DNA from: Tritrichomonas foetus
Lineage: Eukaryota > Parabasalia > Tritrichomonadida > Tritrichomonadidae
Assembly: GCA_001839685.1 (NCBI GenBank)
Contig: MLAK01000568.1
Coordinates: 27,649 to 83,982, forward strand
Direction of reading: 5' to 3'
DNA: 56,334 bases
A program made the position numbers and the translations under genes. A model generated the notes under the pieces. It was not told the DNA's origin, ran no database searches, and saw only the letters and a list, made by a program, of their open reading frames with translations. This document shows positions 9,592-21,300 of the stretch, one piece after another. The stretch's first letter is position 1. Each line of letters begins with the position of its first letter.

Positions 9592-10134
9592 TTACTCTAT
9601 TTTTGAATGAATCGATTTTTTGATAATTTCATCACATTTGGATTCCCAATCGTGAGTAATCATGTAGCCGCTTTGTGTAAAGAACTGAGTAAATGAGTAT
9701 GTCTCATCGACGACTGGTTTCGAAAGGCGTTGAAAATACGAAGCTGATTTTGATAAATATATCGAAATATGAAAATCGCCGGAATAAAATGGAACGTTAG
9801 TGCAGACAATGAACTTCTGATTGCTTCCTTCTTTTTCGAAAGTGGCGAAATAATTTGGCCACCAAAAAATCGATAAACCGTACTCAATAAGATATGTCAA
9901 GCATGAGTAAAAAACAAAGACAAGGCATAATCCTAATTTCTTTTCCCATGGAACCATCCAACCGTATAGGCTCATTAAAGCAGTTGCGTTAATTATCTTG
10001 GAAACTCCAATAAATATTTCGAGGAATCGATTTTGGTATGCTTTCTGGGCAGCGAATTGAGAAACAAGAATGGAGTTCATTTCCCTTTTCAAAATATTTG
10101 CGTTGGTAAGATCGAATCGAGTGTTGGAACCCAT
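9592..10134 (-). CDS. Probable signal peptidase complex subunit 2 (SPC25 family)
   Basis: 180 residues from the first ATG at 10134; the frame stays open 11 codons further but opens with TTG. A soluble helical N-terminus is followed by two closely spaced hydrophobic segments (residues ~38-60 and ~68-95). A C-terminal cytosolic beta-rich domain ends in a stretch resembling the SPC2 signature (FTQFFTQSGYMITHDWE, compared with the FDHSGTLVMDAYE type in animals). SPC2 is an ER-membrane accessory subunit that links signal peptidase to the Sec61 channel. Length and topology fit the family, but similarity is low, so I give moderate confidence. ACCGTTTA, shared with two other promoters here, lies about 17 bases upstream of the ATG. 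Confidence 0.55.
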   Translation of the reverse strand: MGSNTRFDLTNANILKREMNSILVSQFAAQKAYQNRFLEIFIGVSKIINATALMSLYGWMVPWEKKLGLCLVFVFYSCLTYLIEYGLSIFWWPNYFATFEKEGSNQKFIVCTNVPFYSGDFHISIYLSKSASYFQRLSKPVVDETYSFTQFFTQSGYMITHDWESKCDEIIKKSIHSKIE

Positions 10135-10263
10135 TTGACAAAATAAACGGTCGTTTGATGTGAGCAAACATCATTTCATTGAAAAACTCAAAATAACATT
10201 TTTTGATTAATGAAATTCAAAACAGAACAAAGTAATGAAGCTTTCAATTCGGGCGCTATTCAA

Positions 10264-10322
10264 GTGATGATAAAAGTTGATTGAATCCAGAGTTGGTTTG
10301 GAGAATGGCCATATTGTGCTGA
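10264..10322 (+). ncRNA. Weak candidate C/D-box small RNA
   Basis: A box C motif GTGATGA (10264-10270) is followed 48 bases later by a box D motif CTGA (10319-10322). The interior is GC-richer than the surrounding spacer. The terminal stem expected just outside the boxes is poor and no clear C'/D' pair is seen, so this may be chance. Confidence 0.15.
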
Positions 10323-10413
10323 TTCATATAAAAATTATATCTCAATCAATCAAAAATGTGTGTAAAAAAACTATTAATTACAATTAGAAAAATGGAAAGA
10401 ATCTATCTATTTA

Positions 10414-11052
10414 TTATATTACATTTGATATATTGATTACTGCATGTAGTGGGTTTGGAAGAAGTGGTGGCAAGTATAAATCTGAATTGAATAAACTTGT
10501 GTCATTCGTAGGAAAGGATACAAGATGGACCTTAGGTTCATTTTTCTTTTCTAACTTGTGCACTGCAACATTATAAGCAGAAATGAGCTTCCTCTTTCTT
10601 TTCTTCTTAGAGTTAACAATAGATCCATCCATGTCTCTTGAAATTTGATAATTTCCATCTGGTGATTGATATGTGATATCTTTTAAATGTGAATACCACC
10701 TGTTTTTAACATCATTTCCGCTTCTTCCATTAAAATGTAAAGCAATAATTGTCCATTTGTGTCCTAATTTCGAAATTTGTTGAAGCAGTAAAGTATCTTC
10801 TTCATCATTCCATGGTTCAACACGAATTCCTGGACTAAGATATCCAATCCATCTTTCACGGCATTGTCTTGCAGATCTTCCCTTCATATGTGCTGCTACA
10901 ATTTCCCAACCAGAAAATGGTTCCAGATTCTTCACAATCTCAATTAATCGAGCATCTTCTTCGATTGAAAAAGGCTTACGACATACAAGTGATCTTTTTG
11001 TTTGTTGTTCCATGATCATTGGTTGTGGAATATATTGAATAAAGTTTTGCAT
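10414..11052 (-). CDS. Two-repeat Myb DNA-binding protein
   Basis: 212 residues with two tandem Myb repeats. The first (residues ~27-75) has a Phe in place of the first aromatic and the typical SARQCRERW recognition helix. The second (~76-127) has all three tryptophans and the helix NDVKNRW. The C-terminal third is basic (KKRKRK) and then Ser/Pro-rich, a likely nuclear localisation signal and regulatory tail. Short R2R3 Myb proteins of this layout regulate iron- and growth-responsive promoters in Trichomonas vaginalis, where one also binds a core promoter element. Which promoters this one binds is unknown. A TCACTTATT initiator-like site lies about 42 bases before the ATG. Confidence 0.88.
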   Translation of the reverse strand: MQNFIQYIPQPMIMEQQTKRSLVCRKPFSIEEDARLIEIVKNLEPFSGWEIVAAHMKGRSARQCRERWIGYLSPGIRVEPWNDEEDTLLLQQISKLGHKWTIIALHFNGRSGNDVKNRWYSHLKDITYQSPDGNYQISRDMDGSIVNSKKKRKRKLISAYNVAVHKLEKKNEPKVHLVSFPTNDTSLFNSDLYLPPLLPNPLHAVINISNVI

Positions 11053-12313
11053 CTGTGTGTGATTTCTTCTATATACGGCGAATAAAAAATAAGTGAACTG
11101 ATTGTTTGGATTATGTATTCATTATTTAAATAATTTTAATTTGAATTCAGAACTTTCGTAAGATTTGATGATAAATTCTGAAAGAGTTCAGAAATACGGG
11201 GTCATAAAAACTAGACCAACCAATACCTCAATTTTGGGTAATTATTGAAAATACAAACAATGATATCAATCTATGGCATTTGCCATTCGTTTCATATCAT
11301 AAATATCTTGAGATGTGCAAATGAATATCAATAACACTAGCAAAAAATATAATTAACTCACATTTTTAAAGATGAATATTCCATTAGATATCTCAAGAAA
11401 AAGCTACACTACAAGAAATGAAAACTACTAAGTGTCAAATGTGTCAAAATATCTTCTGATTTTGTTAATTTTTGAGTTCAACACGCTGGCATTGAATTAT
11501 TTGATGGGCAATGATTAATATTAAGTTTAGTTAACTGAAAAATGATATTTAATCAGGTTTTATTGATGAGCAACTTAACTAATTCTATTTAGGTTCATCA
11601 TCTTTAATAAAATACTCTAAACCATAGATTCAAATGACAATATCTAAATGACAAAAACTATAGAAAAGCATGTTTTGAATAGACAAATTCGGCAAACACT
11701 ATAGAAATTTGTCAGTTTTGGATCCGTTGAGTCATTTCTTTGTTGGAAATATTTACAAAATTATAGGAATATCTTGTATATCTCTCGCAAACAACAAATA
11801 TTATCCTGAGTTTCACAGTTTGATCCATACGTAAGTGATTTTCATCTTATCTGAAATACACGAGAGTTGACGAAATAACTAAGTTATCTCCCAATGTTGT
11901 ATTCTGATATTTTAAAAAAAGATATCTAAAATATGTATCCATTATAAATTCACAGTTCTCTACTCAATAATATTGCGTTACAAATCATTCCACAATATCT
12001 TGAAGAAGTAAATGTATTGCATTCATAAAATCATTTATAAAAATTCTTTAATATTGCTACTTTTTATCCATTCATTATCAAACTGTTGAACATAACACTT
12101 TCCAATATTATTATTTATATCTTTTTTAAAATAGATTAAATATTCACTCCGAATTTTTTCTTGACAAATAGTCAATGAATTGAATAAATATATTCGCAAA
12201 TTTCGTTTTTTCCGAAAGTAACTTTGTAACGAGTTCTCACAACTATATCAAAATATTAACTTTTTGAATAATACATCAAATTTACTTCAAGACAATTTCT
12301 AGAGTTAAACAAT
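11053..12313. other. Long divergent intergenic region
   Basis: About 1.26 kb between the divergent Myb and DUF4795 genes, with no credible open frame. The Myb initiator-like motif TCACTTATT is at 11088-11096 on the minus strand. A two-tier hairpin sits at 11260-11300 (ATGATAT/ATATCAT outside, ATGGCA/TGCCAT inside). The rest is featureless AT-rich sequence. Its length is unusual for this compact window. Confidence 0.6.
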
Positions 12314-14989
12314 ATGCGCGCTGTTACAAAAATCCTAAATGAAGAAAATTTAATTGGACTAAACTTTGATTCAAACCCTATATCATCAGCATTGAACGAA
12401 GTTTTGATGTTGTTTAAAGATCAATCCAAAAGAGTGAAAGAGTTGGAAGATAATCTGAAAGACAAAGTAGACATTCATGAATATGAAAATTTAAAAAGTA
12501 ACTTTATCATTTTAAATGAAGAATGTGTTAAAGAATTTAATGACCTTAAAAAAGAAATTGGCATTCTAAAAGCAGACAGTCAGAAATTTAAGGAAGAGTT
12601 TAATGATCAATTGGAAAACAACAAACTTGATCTAATATCAGAAACAAGAAGATTAATAACTGCAGAAATTAAACAAGTATCTAATGACGCTAAACTAAAT
12701 GAGATCAATAATAGATTGAGTGAAGCTGAAACAAATATAATTAAGATGTTCGATGACTTTGATTCATTGACAATTCCACCAATGGCATCTTCAACGACCA
12801 ATGCCAATCCAGAAAATTTTGGTTCAATAAGAATCACCAGAGTTGAAAAAGATCTGAAAGAATTAGCGCAAAAAGTTCAATCTTTCCCAACTGTTGAAGA
12901 AAATCTCAATGATATTATGATCAATTATCCTTTAATGACAAGGAGAGTTGAAAAGAAATTAAATGATTACATAAGCAATAATGAAAAAAGTAATATCCTT
13001 GGTGATTTTCCCCTGCCTCCATCGGCAATGGTTCAAAACACACCAATAACGGAAAAAATTACTTCTACTACGCCCAAATCTACACAGGAAATTCCCATAA
13101 CAAAAGTTGCTGAAAAAAATCCAAACTCAGGTCAAGTGAAATTAACATCCTTCCAAAAGATAGTTACAGAACCAACAGAAATTGTTTTTGATGACATTCC
13201 AATAGATTTTAATATAGAATTAGAAATAACAAAAAAGAAAGTTAATAAAGACCAAAACAACGAAAAGAAAAACGATACAGTAGTGTGCAAAATTCCAGAC
13301 AATGGATCAATCAAAGATATAGAATGCAAGATCTTAACTCCAATGATGACAAGAAGAAATAATAATGATGATGATGGTCAGATAATAATGACTAACACTA
13401 CGAAAGAAGGACAAGTTATTCGGGTCATAGAGAATAAAACCTATAAGACCGAAATGAATTCATCAGTACGAGTTGTGACAGAATTGGAATGGGCACGAAA
13501 TTTGATTCAGCAACATCATGAAGCAATTAGACAGTTACAACAAAATGTAAAGACACAACAAGAAAATTTTGATACAGTCATAGAAAGTTTAACAAAAGTT
13601 AATGCAACAAATAATTCCAGAATAGCACAACTAGCTCAACAAATAAATAATTTGAAAACTGGAGAAGAAGAATTAGTTCGAAAAACAAATGATCAAATAT
13701 CTAAAGTCTACTCTGTTCTTGGACAAGTTACATTAGCCAAATCTCAACCAATTGAAAATTCAAATTCTGAAAATTTGGAAAAGGAAATTGTTGATATGTC
13801 TTCAAGATCTAGAATTTCTCCACTTGACTTGGAAGAAAAAGATGAAATTGAAAATACTGATAATAATATTATTGAACCAGAATTAGATCATGATCCAGTT
13901 GACAATATTAAAGAGACAGTTGAAGATGAAGAAAGTGCACGATCTAAAAAAGAAGTTGCTAATAAATTGAAAACTGCACGATTTGTTGATCTTAAAAATG
14001 AAAATAATGAAAAAAACAAACACTTCACATTTACAATGAGTCACTTTACCTTAAATGCGAATAGTATGTTCATGATAGCAGAAGTTAGAACATTAAATGA
14101 AGGTTCCAGAAATAATATTAGCCATATGGAATTATTTAATAGCAATGGATACATGATGAATCAAACATCAAGATCAGAAATATCAGCGCGAAGTAATGCT
14201 ATTATTCAAGAATCTCAAAGATCATCAGAAACATCAATATCATCACAAACTGTTGATGAAGCAGTTAAACCAGAAAATTTATCACCAACATCACAAAACC
14301 TTCAACCACAATTACCAAATACAGTAATGCAACCTGTAAAACAAACAACAATCATTGGTGGTGATTTCTTTAACTTCGGAAAACTTCCAAAAAGAAGTGA
14401 TACACATGAAATATCTCAAGATGACATTCCAATGGAACTAATTGAAGACAAAGTATCAATATTAGCGAGGAAAGTTGTTTCTATTTTAGTTGATGGTGCT
14501 AAACGTGATTTTATAGAACAAGAGAAGAAACTTCAAAAAACTGTTGATGGTGCTGTTTCTCAAATCGATAATAAAATCGATAGAGAATTTGTTGAAAGAA
14601 TGTTTAATAAATTCCGAGTTGCCTTAGGGGAAATGAATGAAAAAATAGAAAACATTCAATGTTCATTTTTAGAATGGGTTACTAGAGACGAACTTGAAGT
14701 TGTACTTCAAAATTTCGTAAACGTAATCTCTGATGTAAAAGATACAGCTGCTTCGAAATCAAAATATAATTGCTTACTTTGTGGGAAACCAAGAAACCAT
14801 GTTGCAGGGATGATGGTAAAAGAAGAACGAAAACAACTGCAATCACGTTCATCATATGAACCAGTTATTAAGAAGCCAGTTGTAAAACATAGAAATACAA
14901 TTCAACAGGATGATGGAAAAGTATCAACAAATTTACAATCATTTCAAGTGAAACCACAAGATATTTTGGATTATATGTTAACAAAATAA
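12314..14989 (+). CDS. Coiled-coil protein with C-terminal DUF4795-like domain
   Basis: 891 residues, strongly AT-biased. Coiled coils lie at residues ~25-150 and ~385-460, separated by long Asn/Glu/Lys-rich disordered stretches. The C-terminal region (~709-830) is a helical segment ending in CLLCGKPRNHV. This matches the pattern of DUF4795 domains, whose helices finish in a CLSCDRP-type knuckle, as in animal QRICH2 and C16orf96. QRICH2 is needed for sperm flagellum assembly. By analogy this protein may belong to the flagellar or basal-body cytoskeleton, but that is inferred from a short motif plus architecture. The last ~60 residues are basic. The first ATG is used. A generic coiled-coil scaffold is the alternative. 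Confidence 0.6.
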   Translation: MRAVTKILNEENLIGLNFDSNPISSALNEVLMLFKDQSKRVKELEDNLKDKVDIHEYENLKSNFIILNEECVKEFNDLKKEIGILKADSQKFKEEFNDQLENNKLDLISETRRLITAEIKQVSNDAKLNEINNRLSEAETNIIKMFDDFDSLTIPPMASSTTNANPENFGSIRITRVEKDLKELAQKVQSFPTVEENLNDIMINYPLMTRRVEKKLNDYISNNEKSNILGDFPLPPSAMVQNTPITEKITSTTPKSTQEIPITKVAEKNPNSGQVKLTSFQKIVTEPTEIVFDDIPIDFNIELEITKKKVNKDQNNEKKNDTVVCKIPDNGSIKDIECKILTPMMTRRNNNDDDGQIIMTNTTKEGQVIRVIENKTYKTEMNSSVRVVTELEWARNLIQQHHEAIRQLQQNVKTQQENFDTVIESLTKVNATNNSRIAQLAQQINNLKTGEEELVRKTNDQISKVYSVLGQVTLAKSQPIENSNSENLEKEIVDMSSRSRISPLDLEEKDEIENTDNNIIEPELDHDPVDNIKETVEDEESARSKKEVANKLKTARFVDLKNENNEKNKHFTFTMSHFTLNANSMFMIAEVRTLNEGSRNNISHMELFNSNGYMMNQTSRSEISARSNAIIQESQRSSETSISSQTVDEAVKPENLSPTSQNLQPQLPNTVMQPVKQTTIIGGDFFNFGKLPKRSDTHEISQDDIPMELIEDKVSILARKVVSILVDGAKRDFIEQEKKLQKTVDGAVSQIDNKIDREFVERMFNKFRVALGEMNEKIENIQCSFLEWVTRDELEVVLQNFVNVISDVKDTAASKSKYNCLLCGKPRNHVAGMMVKEERKQLQSRSSYEPVIKKPVVKHRNTIQQDDGKVSTNLQSFQVKPQDILDYMLTK

Positions 14990-16223
14990 ACAATTTTAAA
15001 GAGTAAATTCAGATCTAAGTCGATAATTAATAATTTCTCATTTCTCATGTAAATATTAAGATAGACGATAATTTAATGCACGTATAAAATAATGAAAAAG
15101 AAGATTTCAGAAAAATGAAAGAGATTGAAATGTCCCAATTCATCACTCGTGTAATGTATAGACGAGTAACTTTATGTTTGAAAAGTATTCAATGACTTAA
15201 TTATTAGTTTCCTTTCATAATATTATGTTATAACTCTTCCCTTTCTCTACTATTTTTAATATATGATAGTTTTTGATGAGATAAGCTAAAACTCCTACTT
15301 TAACTCCAGTATTAAGAGATAGTTCATTAATGGCAGTGAGGAAACTTATATATCAATTTGAGAGTTCACGAAGATGATTTTATTTCTCAGAATCGCTATT
15401 TTTTATTTTCAAAAGAATTATATATATTTTGTAAAGGCTCACAGAAAAATGTCATGTGTTAAATAAATTATTCTCAAAATTCGAATAAGTAAAATATATC
15501 CACTCGATGATTGTGGATTTATATCAGTATTTTAAAACGTAGCAATATAATAATTAGTAATATTCAATTATAATTATAATATAATAACTTTTTTCATCTG
15601 TAAAGTAGAATTTTTTTATTATTTAACAAGAAAATTACCGAACACATAGAGTTAAAAATAAAAATAATTCAATGGTATATTCAACTCAATTGGAAATTAG
15701 GTATTAGCGGAATTTGAATTTCTTTAGATCGGCAAATTTTCTTCCTTTATTTTGGAAAATAATGGATTTTAAGCACCTAGGTCAGGTAATGTTATTTTAT
15801 ATTGATTACACAAAAAGTTTTTCATAACTTTTGATGTTCCTTTATTGAATTCAAAAATTGTTAACATAATTTGATGTTTATCCATTCAATATTGCATATC
15901 ATTCAAAAACCCCCGGTGTTATTTCGATTAACCTCTTAATATTTTCTCTCTGAAATCTGCATCAATGATATATATTTCCTATTATATTCCAAAATTCTCA
16001 GCTGTTAATTATTTTACGTGCGCATGATATTTTCAGAAACTCTCCCACAAAATCAAAAATCTTTCTCAAAAAAATGATACAAAACAAGTTTTGAAAACAA
16101 TTTCTAATATTATTTCCGCAAAATCATGGAAAATTGTCATAGCTGTATTGAAAATAAGGAATAATATTGTGAAAATAATAAAGGTAATAAAATATCTCAA
16201 GAAAGAATAAATAATATTAAAAA
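14990..16223. other. Long intergenic region, nothing coding
   Basis: About 1.2 kb of AT-rich spacer between two plus-strand genes, with no open frame of note. A short hairpin ACTCGT/ACGAGT lies near 15144-15168. No initiator motif is obvious close to the next ATG at 16224. Confidence 0.6.
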
Positions 16224-17990
16224 ATGACAGCATCTTCTTTCATAATCAACGCCTACAGTAGTTACATGAATGGTGGAAGTGAATTTCTAGAAACTCTCGG
16301 ATCTGAGGAATCTCAAATTCCAGCTTTTCCCGAATCTACATTAAATCAACTCCTTGACGATTCACTTGATTATTTTCAAAGTAACGCAGCAACATTGATA
16401 CGCATTCCTGCGCCAGCAATAATCATTGGCGATCTCCACGGCAACCTCCATGATCTCCTTCGTATATGGACAACCATCCCAGGTGACATCTTCAATTACA
16501 GGCTTCTTTTCCTCGGTGACTACGTTGACCGTGGAGGCTTCCAGTTAGAAACAATTTCGCTTTTATTATCTCTGAAGATCGAATATCCAGATAATGTTTT
16601 TTTGCTAAGAGGTAACCACGAGTTTCCTTCAGTGAATTCAACAGGTGGTTTCAAAAACGAATTACTCACTTCAGGATATTCAGAAGAGCTCTGGAACAAA
16701 TTTAATGAAGTTTTTAGTTGGCTTCCATTGGCAGCGCTTTTAAACCATTCTATTTTTTGTGTTCATGGAGGAATTTCTCCACATTTAAAAGAAGTAGCAC
16801 AGATTGAAAATGCTTTAACATTACCAATCACTGGATTTCGTGAAGATATTTCAAGCAGTGATTCTAATGACACTAATATCAAATTCTGTTCTGGAAGCAT
16901 TTCCAGTGATATTTCTCATTCATTGAAAAGCAGTTTTTACAATCAAGTATCATACAGCAATTCGATTCCAATAATCGAAGGATCAAATAGTTCTGTAGAA
17001 TTGTCTCTAAGTAACTTAAGTTGTGTTGCTTCGAGTAATCTTTCAAGTGCATCAATTAATGTTTATATTAATAATAGCAACAGTAGCTATAACAATAATA
17101 GTTTTGTAAATAATTGCTCAAGTAATTGCAATGACGACAATAACCTGAATAACAGTCATAGTAATTTTAATAATAGTATTTCTAGTTTTAATAGCACAGG
17201 TATCAACACTTTCAATATTAATAATAACAATAACCATAGCTTTAATAGCAGTTTTAATAATAATATTAATAATAGCATAAATAATAGTTTAAGTAATAGC
17301 TGCAACAATAATTTGAGCTTGAAAAGTCTCGAAAAAGTGATTTCAATGAAAAATAAAGATCTTTTCAACAAAGATAGTTCAACAGGTGGTAGAACAAGTT
17401 ATGAATTACTTACAGATATGATGTGGGCTGATCCAACAGATGATTGTGAATTATATATGAGTTCGAATCGTGGTACTGGCGTTTATTTTGGATTTTTAGC
17501 ATCGCACCATTTTTGTCAAAGAAATAACCTTAGTTTTATCATTCGCGCCCATGAGAGTATTAAAGGCGGAGTTCGAACATGCCATGATTCCAAATGTGTT
17601 ACTGTTTTTTCTTCATCAGGATATTCAAAGGATAATCTTGCCGGTTTTATTGAAATCAATACTTCTAATAAGCGAAAAAGTTACAAACTTTCACCAATTA
17701 AGAAAATCACCAGAAATGAAGCGAAGTTTTACGTACCTGTTTTAAAACAGAAAACTGGATTACTTTCATTGAGCAATGATATGTCAGATATTCCAATTTA
17801 CACTAGTAAAGTCTTACTGTTACCAATTAAATCAGTTAATTCATCAACAGGTGGAAAAGTGGCTAATAAACGACCATCAAAATCTTTTATAGTGAAACCA
17901 GTAGTAGCTGGTAGGATGAATGCGAAAAGGTTAAGCTACGCACTAAATGGACTTTCCTCACCAAAATCTGAGCAAGAACCACTATTTTAA
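16224..17990 (+). CDS. PP1-like Ser/Thr phosphatase with Asn/Ser insert
   Basis: 588 residues of the PPP metallophosphatase family. Metal-binding and catalytic motifs are all present: GDLHG (residue ~68), GDYVDRG (~97), LRGNHE (~127), HGG (~180) and IRAHE (~440), followed by a divergent SSSGYS where PP1 has SAPNYC. About 180 extra residues (~210-390), mostly Asn and Ser, are inserted between HGG and MWADP, a spacing of only ~30 residues in PP1. This region of the fold lies close to the acidic and C-terminal substrate grooves, so the insert could shape substrate or partner binding (inference). The C-terminal ~110 residues form a basic tail. The first ATG is used, and the active site appears intact. 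Confidence 0.85.
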   Translation: MTASSFIINAYSSYMNGGSEFLETLGSEESQIPAFPESTLNQLLDDSLDYFQSNAATLIRIPAPAIIIGDLHGNLHDLLRIWTTIPGDIFNYRLLFLGDYVDRGGFQLETISLLLSLKIEYPDNVFLLRGNHEFPSVNSTGGFKNELLTSGYSEELWNKFNEVFSWLPLAALLNHSIFCVHGGISPHLKEVAQIENALTLPITGFREDISSSDSNDTNIKFCSGSISSDISHSLKSSFYNQVSYSNSIPIIEGSNSSVELSLSNLSCVASSNLSSASINVYINNSNSSYNNNSFVNNCSSNCNDDNNLNNSHSNFNNSISSFNSTGINTFNINNNNNHSFNSSFNNNINNSINNSLSNSCNNNLSLKSLEKVISMKNKDLFNKDSSTGGRTSYELLTDMMWADPTDDCELYMSSNRGTGVYFGFLASHHFCQRNNLSFIIRAHESIKGGVRTCHDSKCVTVFSSSGYSKDNLAGFIEINTSNKRKSYKLSPIKKITRNEAKFYVPVLKQKTGLLSLSNDMSDIPIYTSKVLLLPIKSVNSSTGGKVANKRPSKSFIVKPVVAGRMNAKRLSYALNGLSSPKSEQEPLF

Positions 17991-18370
17991 GAATCTTTTA
18001 TTTTGTTTATTATACCATCAATTTGTTTTCATTTAAATATATATTTGGTTAGTTCTTCTTTTTTCTCTTATCTCTTCTCTTTTTATTTATTTCCTTCATC
18101 TCAATATTTCTACGGAATATCTATTTAAAGCTAATCTGGCATTTGAAAATTTTCACAAACGTGAATTCATCATAAAGAAATATGAAAAATATTTACTAAA
18201 TAGATGACAATATAACTGTGAATCATAATATGAATAAAAACCAAGTGAAGTAAAATAAATAAATAGCATTAAGATAAATTAAAATTGAAAAGAGAATAAA
18301 TAAAAAAGTAAATTTGATGAAAGTTTATGAAAAATATTTATAAATAATATAGATAACAATAATATGTTTA
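17991..18370. other. Convergent intergenic region, nothing recognised
   Basis: AT-rich spacer between the 3' ends of the phosphatase (+) and CPSF1 (-). No open frame or structure was noticed. Confidence 0.6.
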
Positions 18371-21300
18371 TTATTCAAAGATACTTGCAATAGCATATAA
18401 TTCACTAATCGACGGAGTGACATCAGAGATACTTCTTCCGAGCGCTTTGGTGCAAGTTTTCTGTAAATCTGGTTGTGATTCTAAAAGGTCTAAAAGCAAA
18501 TCTAAATCTACAACAAGTCTGGGAGACTGTGAAATTAGTTCTGCGTTCTTGAGAAGCGGGAACTTTCCCCATCTGTATTCTTGATGTGAAAGTCCATCCA
18601 ATGTCTTTTCAAATGCATTTTGAATGACACATAATTTTCTTCTTTCCATATCAGATTTAATTGGTGCAAAAATTCCAATTTTTCCATGATCACCAACAAA
18701 CCATCCAAAATATCCCGAAATATCGTTTGTTCCACCTTCAACTTGCTTCTTAATCGGAAACATTCCAGAGGAAATCGCACGACAACCAATATGAAAGACA
18801 GAACGAACAACAAAAGAATCAGCTGGAATTGCATATTCATCAATTTCAAAGATTTGACAATTTCCAGCACAATCATAAACTATACCACCAAAAACACCTT
18901 CATTAGTAATCAATGAAGCTGATAAAGGAGTAAATGTTTGGAAATCTTTGGCCATTGTAATTAGTTTATTCCCATATTTCCTCCATCGAATTAATTGGAA
19001 GCCTTTAAAGGCATCAACATAAAACAAATAATTCTTCATTGATAAAAGTTGGTTTGAAAAGAAGTGACCATTCAAAAATGAGGCAACTTTATAATCTTGT
19101 TCATTAATAAACATGATCATTTGAAGTTGTGAACCAACAAAAGCTCCAATGTAACCATCAACTTCACAAATGTTTGTAACTGGTGCATTCATTACTTTAT
19201 TAAAAAGCTCTTGAAGTTTATATTCATTTACGTCTTGTTGTTCAGATTGGACGAGTGTACCTTTATAGATGGCAAGTCTTCCGCGAACCATTCTTTCTTC
19301 ATGACACATAAAACCTGTACCAATTGCTAAATATTCAGATAAGTTTGATTTTGGATTCTGGTAATTGTCACTTGTATGTATGAAAGATACACAATAACCA
19401 ACTTCATGGCGTTCTAATGTTAAAACATTATTGATTCCAGATTCTGCAGCAACATATAAATTATATTGTTCTTCATAAGCAATAGGTAATCCAGTATCTT
19501 CGATTTCACGAGGGGGTGTTGGTTCTCTTTGGTAGTGAGGTGTCAATTTGGCTTCTTCATCAATATCGGGCTCATTTTCATGAGAAAACTTGGTTGGATA
19601 AGATGCAAAAAGAACTAAAGAGTTCCATGGTGCTGCAAATGTCATACAACGTGGTGTTTGCCCTAAATGGAGACGTTGAATAACACATCCACCAATAATA
19701 TGTGTCTCTAGAATTTTCATATTATCGAAATTAGCAAGTTTTACAATTTGTCGATCACCAAAGATGAAGTCTGTGTGGAATTGTGTGAAATAAAGGCCAA
19801 CAGGTGCTGGAATAAGTCGAGGATAACCAGATTCACCAATAAGGAACATTGGACGATCACCACAAATAAAACCACCTGTAATTCCATTAATATCATTAAA
19901 TTGAACAATAGAATTATATTTATTTGGTCGTCCAGAGAAGGTAAACTTCCTTGTTTTAATTCTTTTGAAGGCATAATCATTTGTTGCAGATGCTGGACAA
20001 AATTGATACAAAATAATATTCCCTTCTTTCATGATCAATGTTAGAATGGCCATTGTGCCAATATCAATTACATTCATATCAAGGACAAGGGAAGTTTGTG
20101 TGAATGAACTAATTAATTCACTATCTTTTAAGAAAAGATCATGGAAATATCTAAATTGATCAAATACACATATGACTTCATGATTGCTGAGTGAATAAAC
20201 ATGAAGTGTATTATTTGTTTGAAGCATGAATAAATAATCTCCGTAAATTGCAATTTTATAAATCTGTGGTGATTTGTTTGTTTGTGCCATCACTGGGATA
20301 ACTACTTGAGCAAACGATAATGTATTACCGAATTCTATTTCATCACAAACCAAAACTTGTTGATCAACTAAAACTGCGATAAAGTTTCCAAGAATTGCAG
20401 CTTGTCGAATATCTTTATTATTTGGTGGATTCCATGTGAAAAGAACATTCGAGTCATCCAAAAGTTTCACAGAGGTTGGTGTAATTTGAACAAAACCATC
20501 AATATAATCACGTGCAACAATTGTTGGCTCATTTGTAGAAATGATGCCGCGCCTTGAATCAGTGTCATCTTTGAAATCTTGATAGACAAGTGTCGAATTT
20601 TGTGTCGAAAATAAAACAAATTTATATTTATTAGATGCAAAAGCAGCAGTAACATCAGCTAAATGGATTTCATGACGATAATTTGGAGTAAAAGCGGCTC
20701 TTAAATATTGAAGACATCCACTCTTCTTGAATCCACAACCAAGTGCCATTGATATTGCATCTTCATGAGATTGAACAGCAGTTTCATGAATATTAATGAA
20801 TGGTGATGCACAACAAACTGTTCCAAGTTGATAAATTTTCGAAAGAATTGAAAATTTGGCTGATGTAATGATTTGTCTTGGTGCATTTATTGGCATACTA
20901 TCATATAAAAGTTGATACAACTTTGATTGCGAGTCAGTTAATGCAATTGTATCAATATACGAAGGCTCCTGCTCAATATATTCATAAGTAAGTTCAAAAA
21001 GAATGGAATCTTCAATAGTTGACCCGCCAAAAATAAGGTTGTCTTTATATAGCATGAATAAAGATGGATGAAATTCAAAATTATCGACAAATAAAGACAT
21101 TCCAGTAATGTCAATTCCATTACTATGTAGTGTTAAAATAGCTGGCTTATGTTGATCAACTGTTATTAAAACATGATTTGAATCTAATATTGTATATGCA
21201 GTTGAAAAAATTTCGCACGGTTCAGATGCTTGGTCACATAATTCAAAAGGACATTCATCATCAAGATAAGCAAGTTGATTTAGGCCAAATGCAAGACCTG

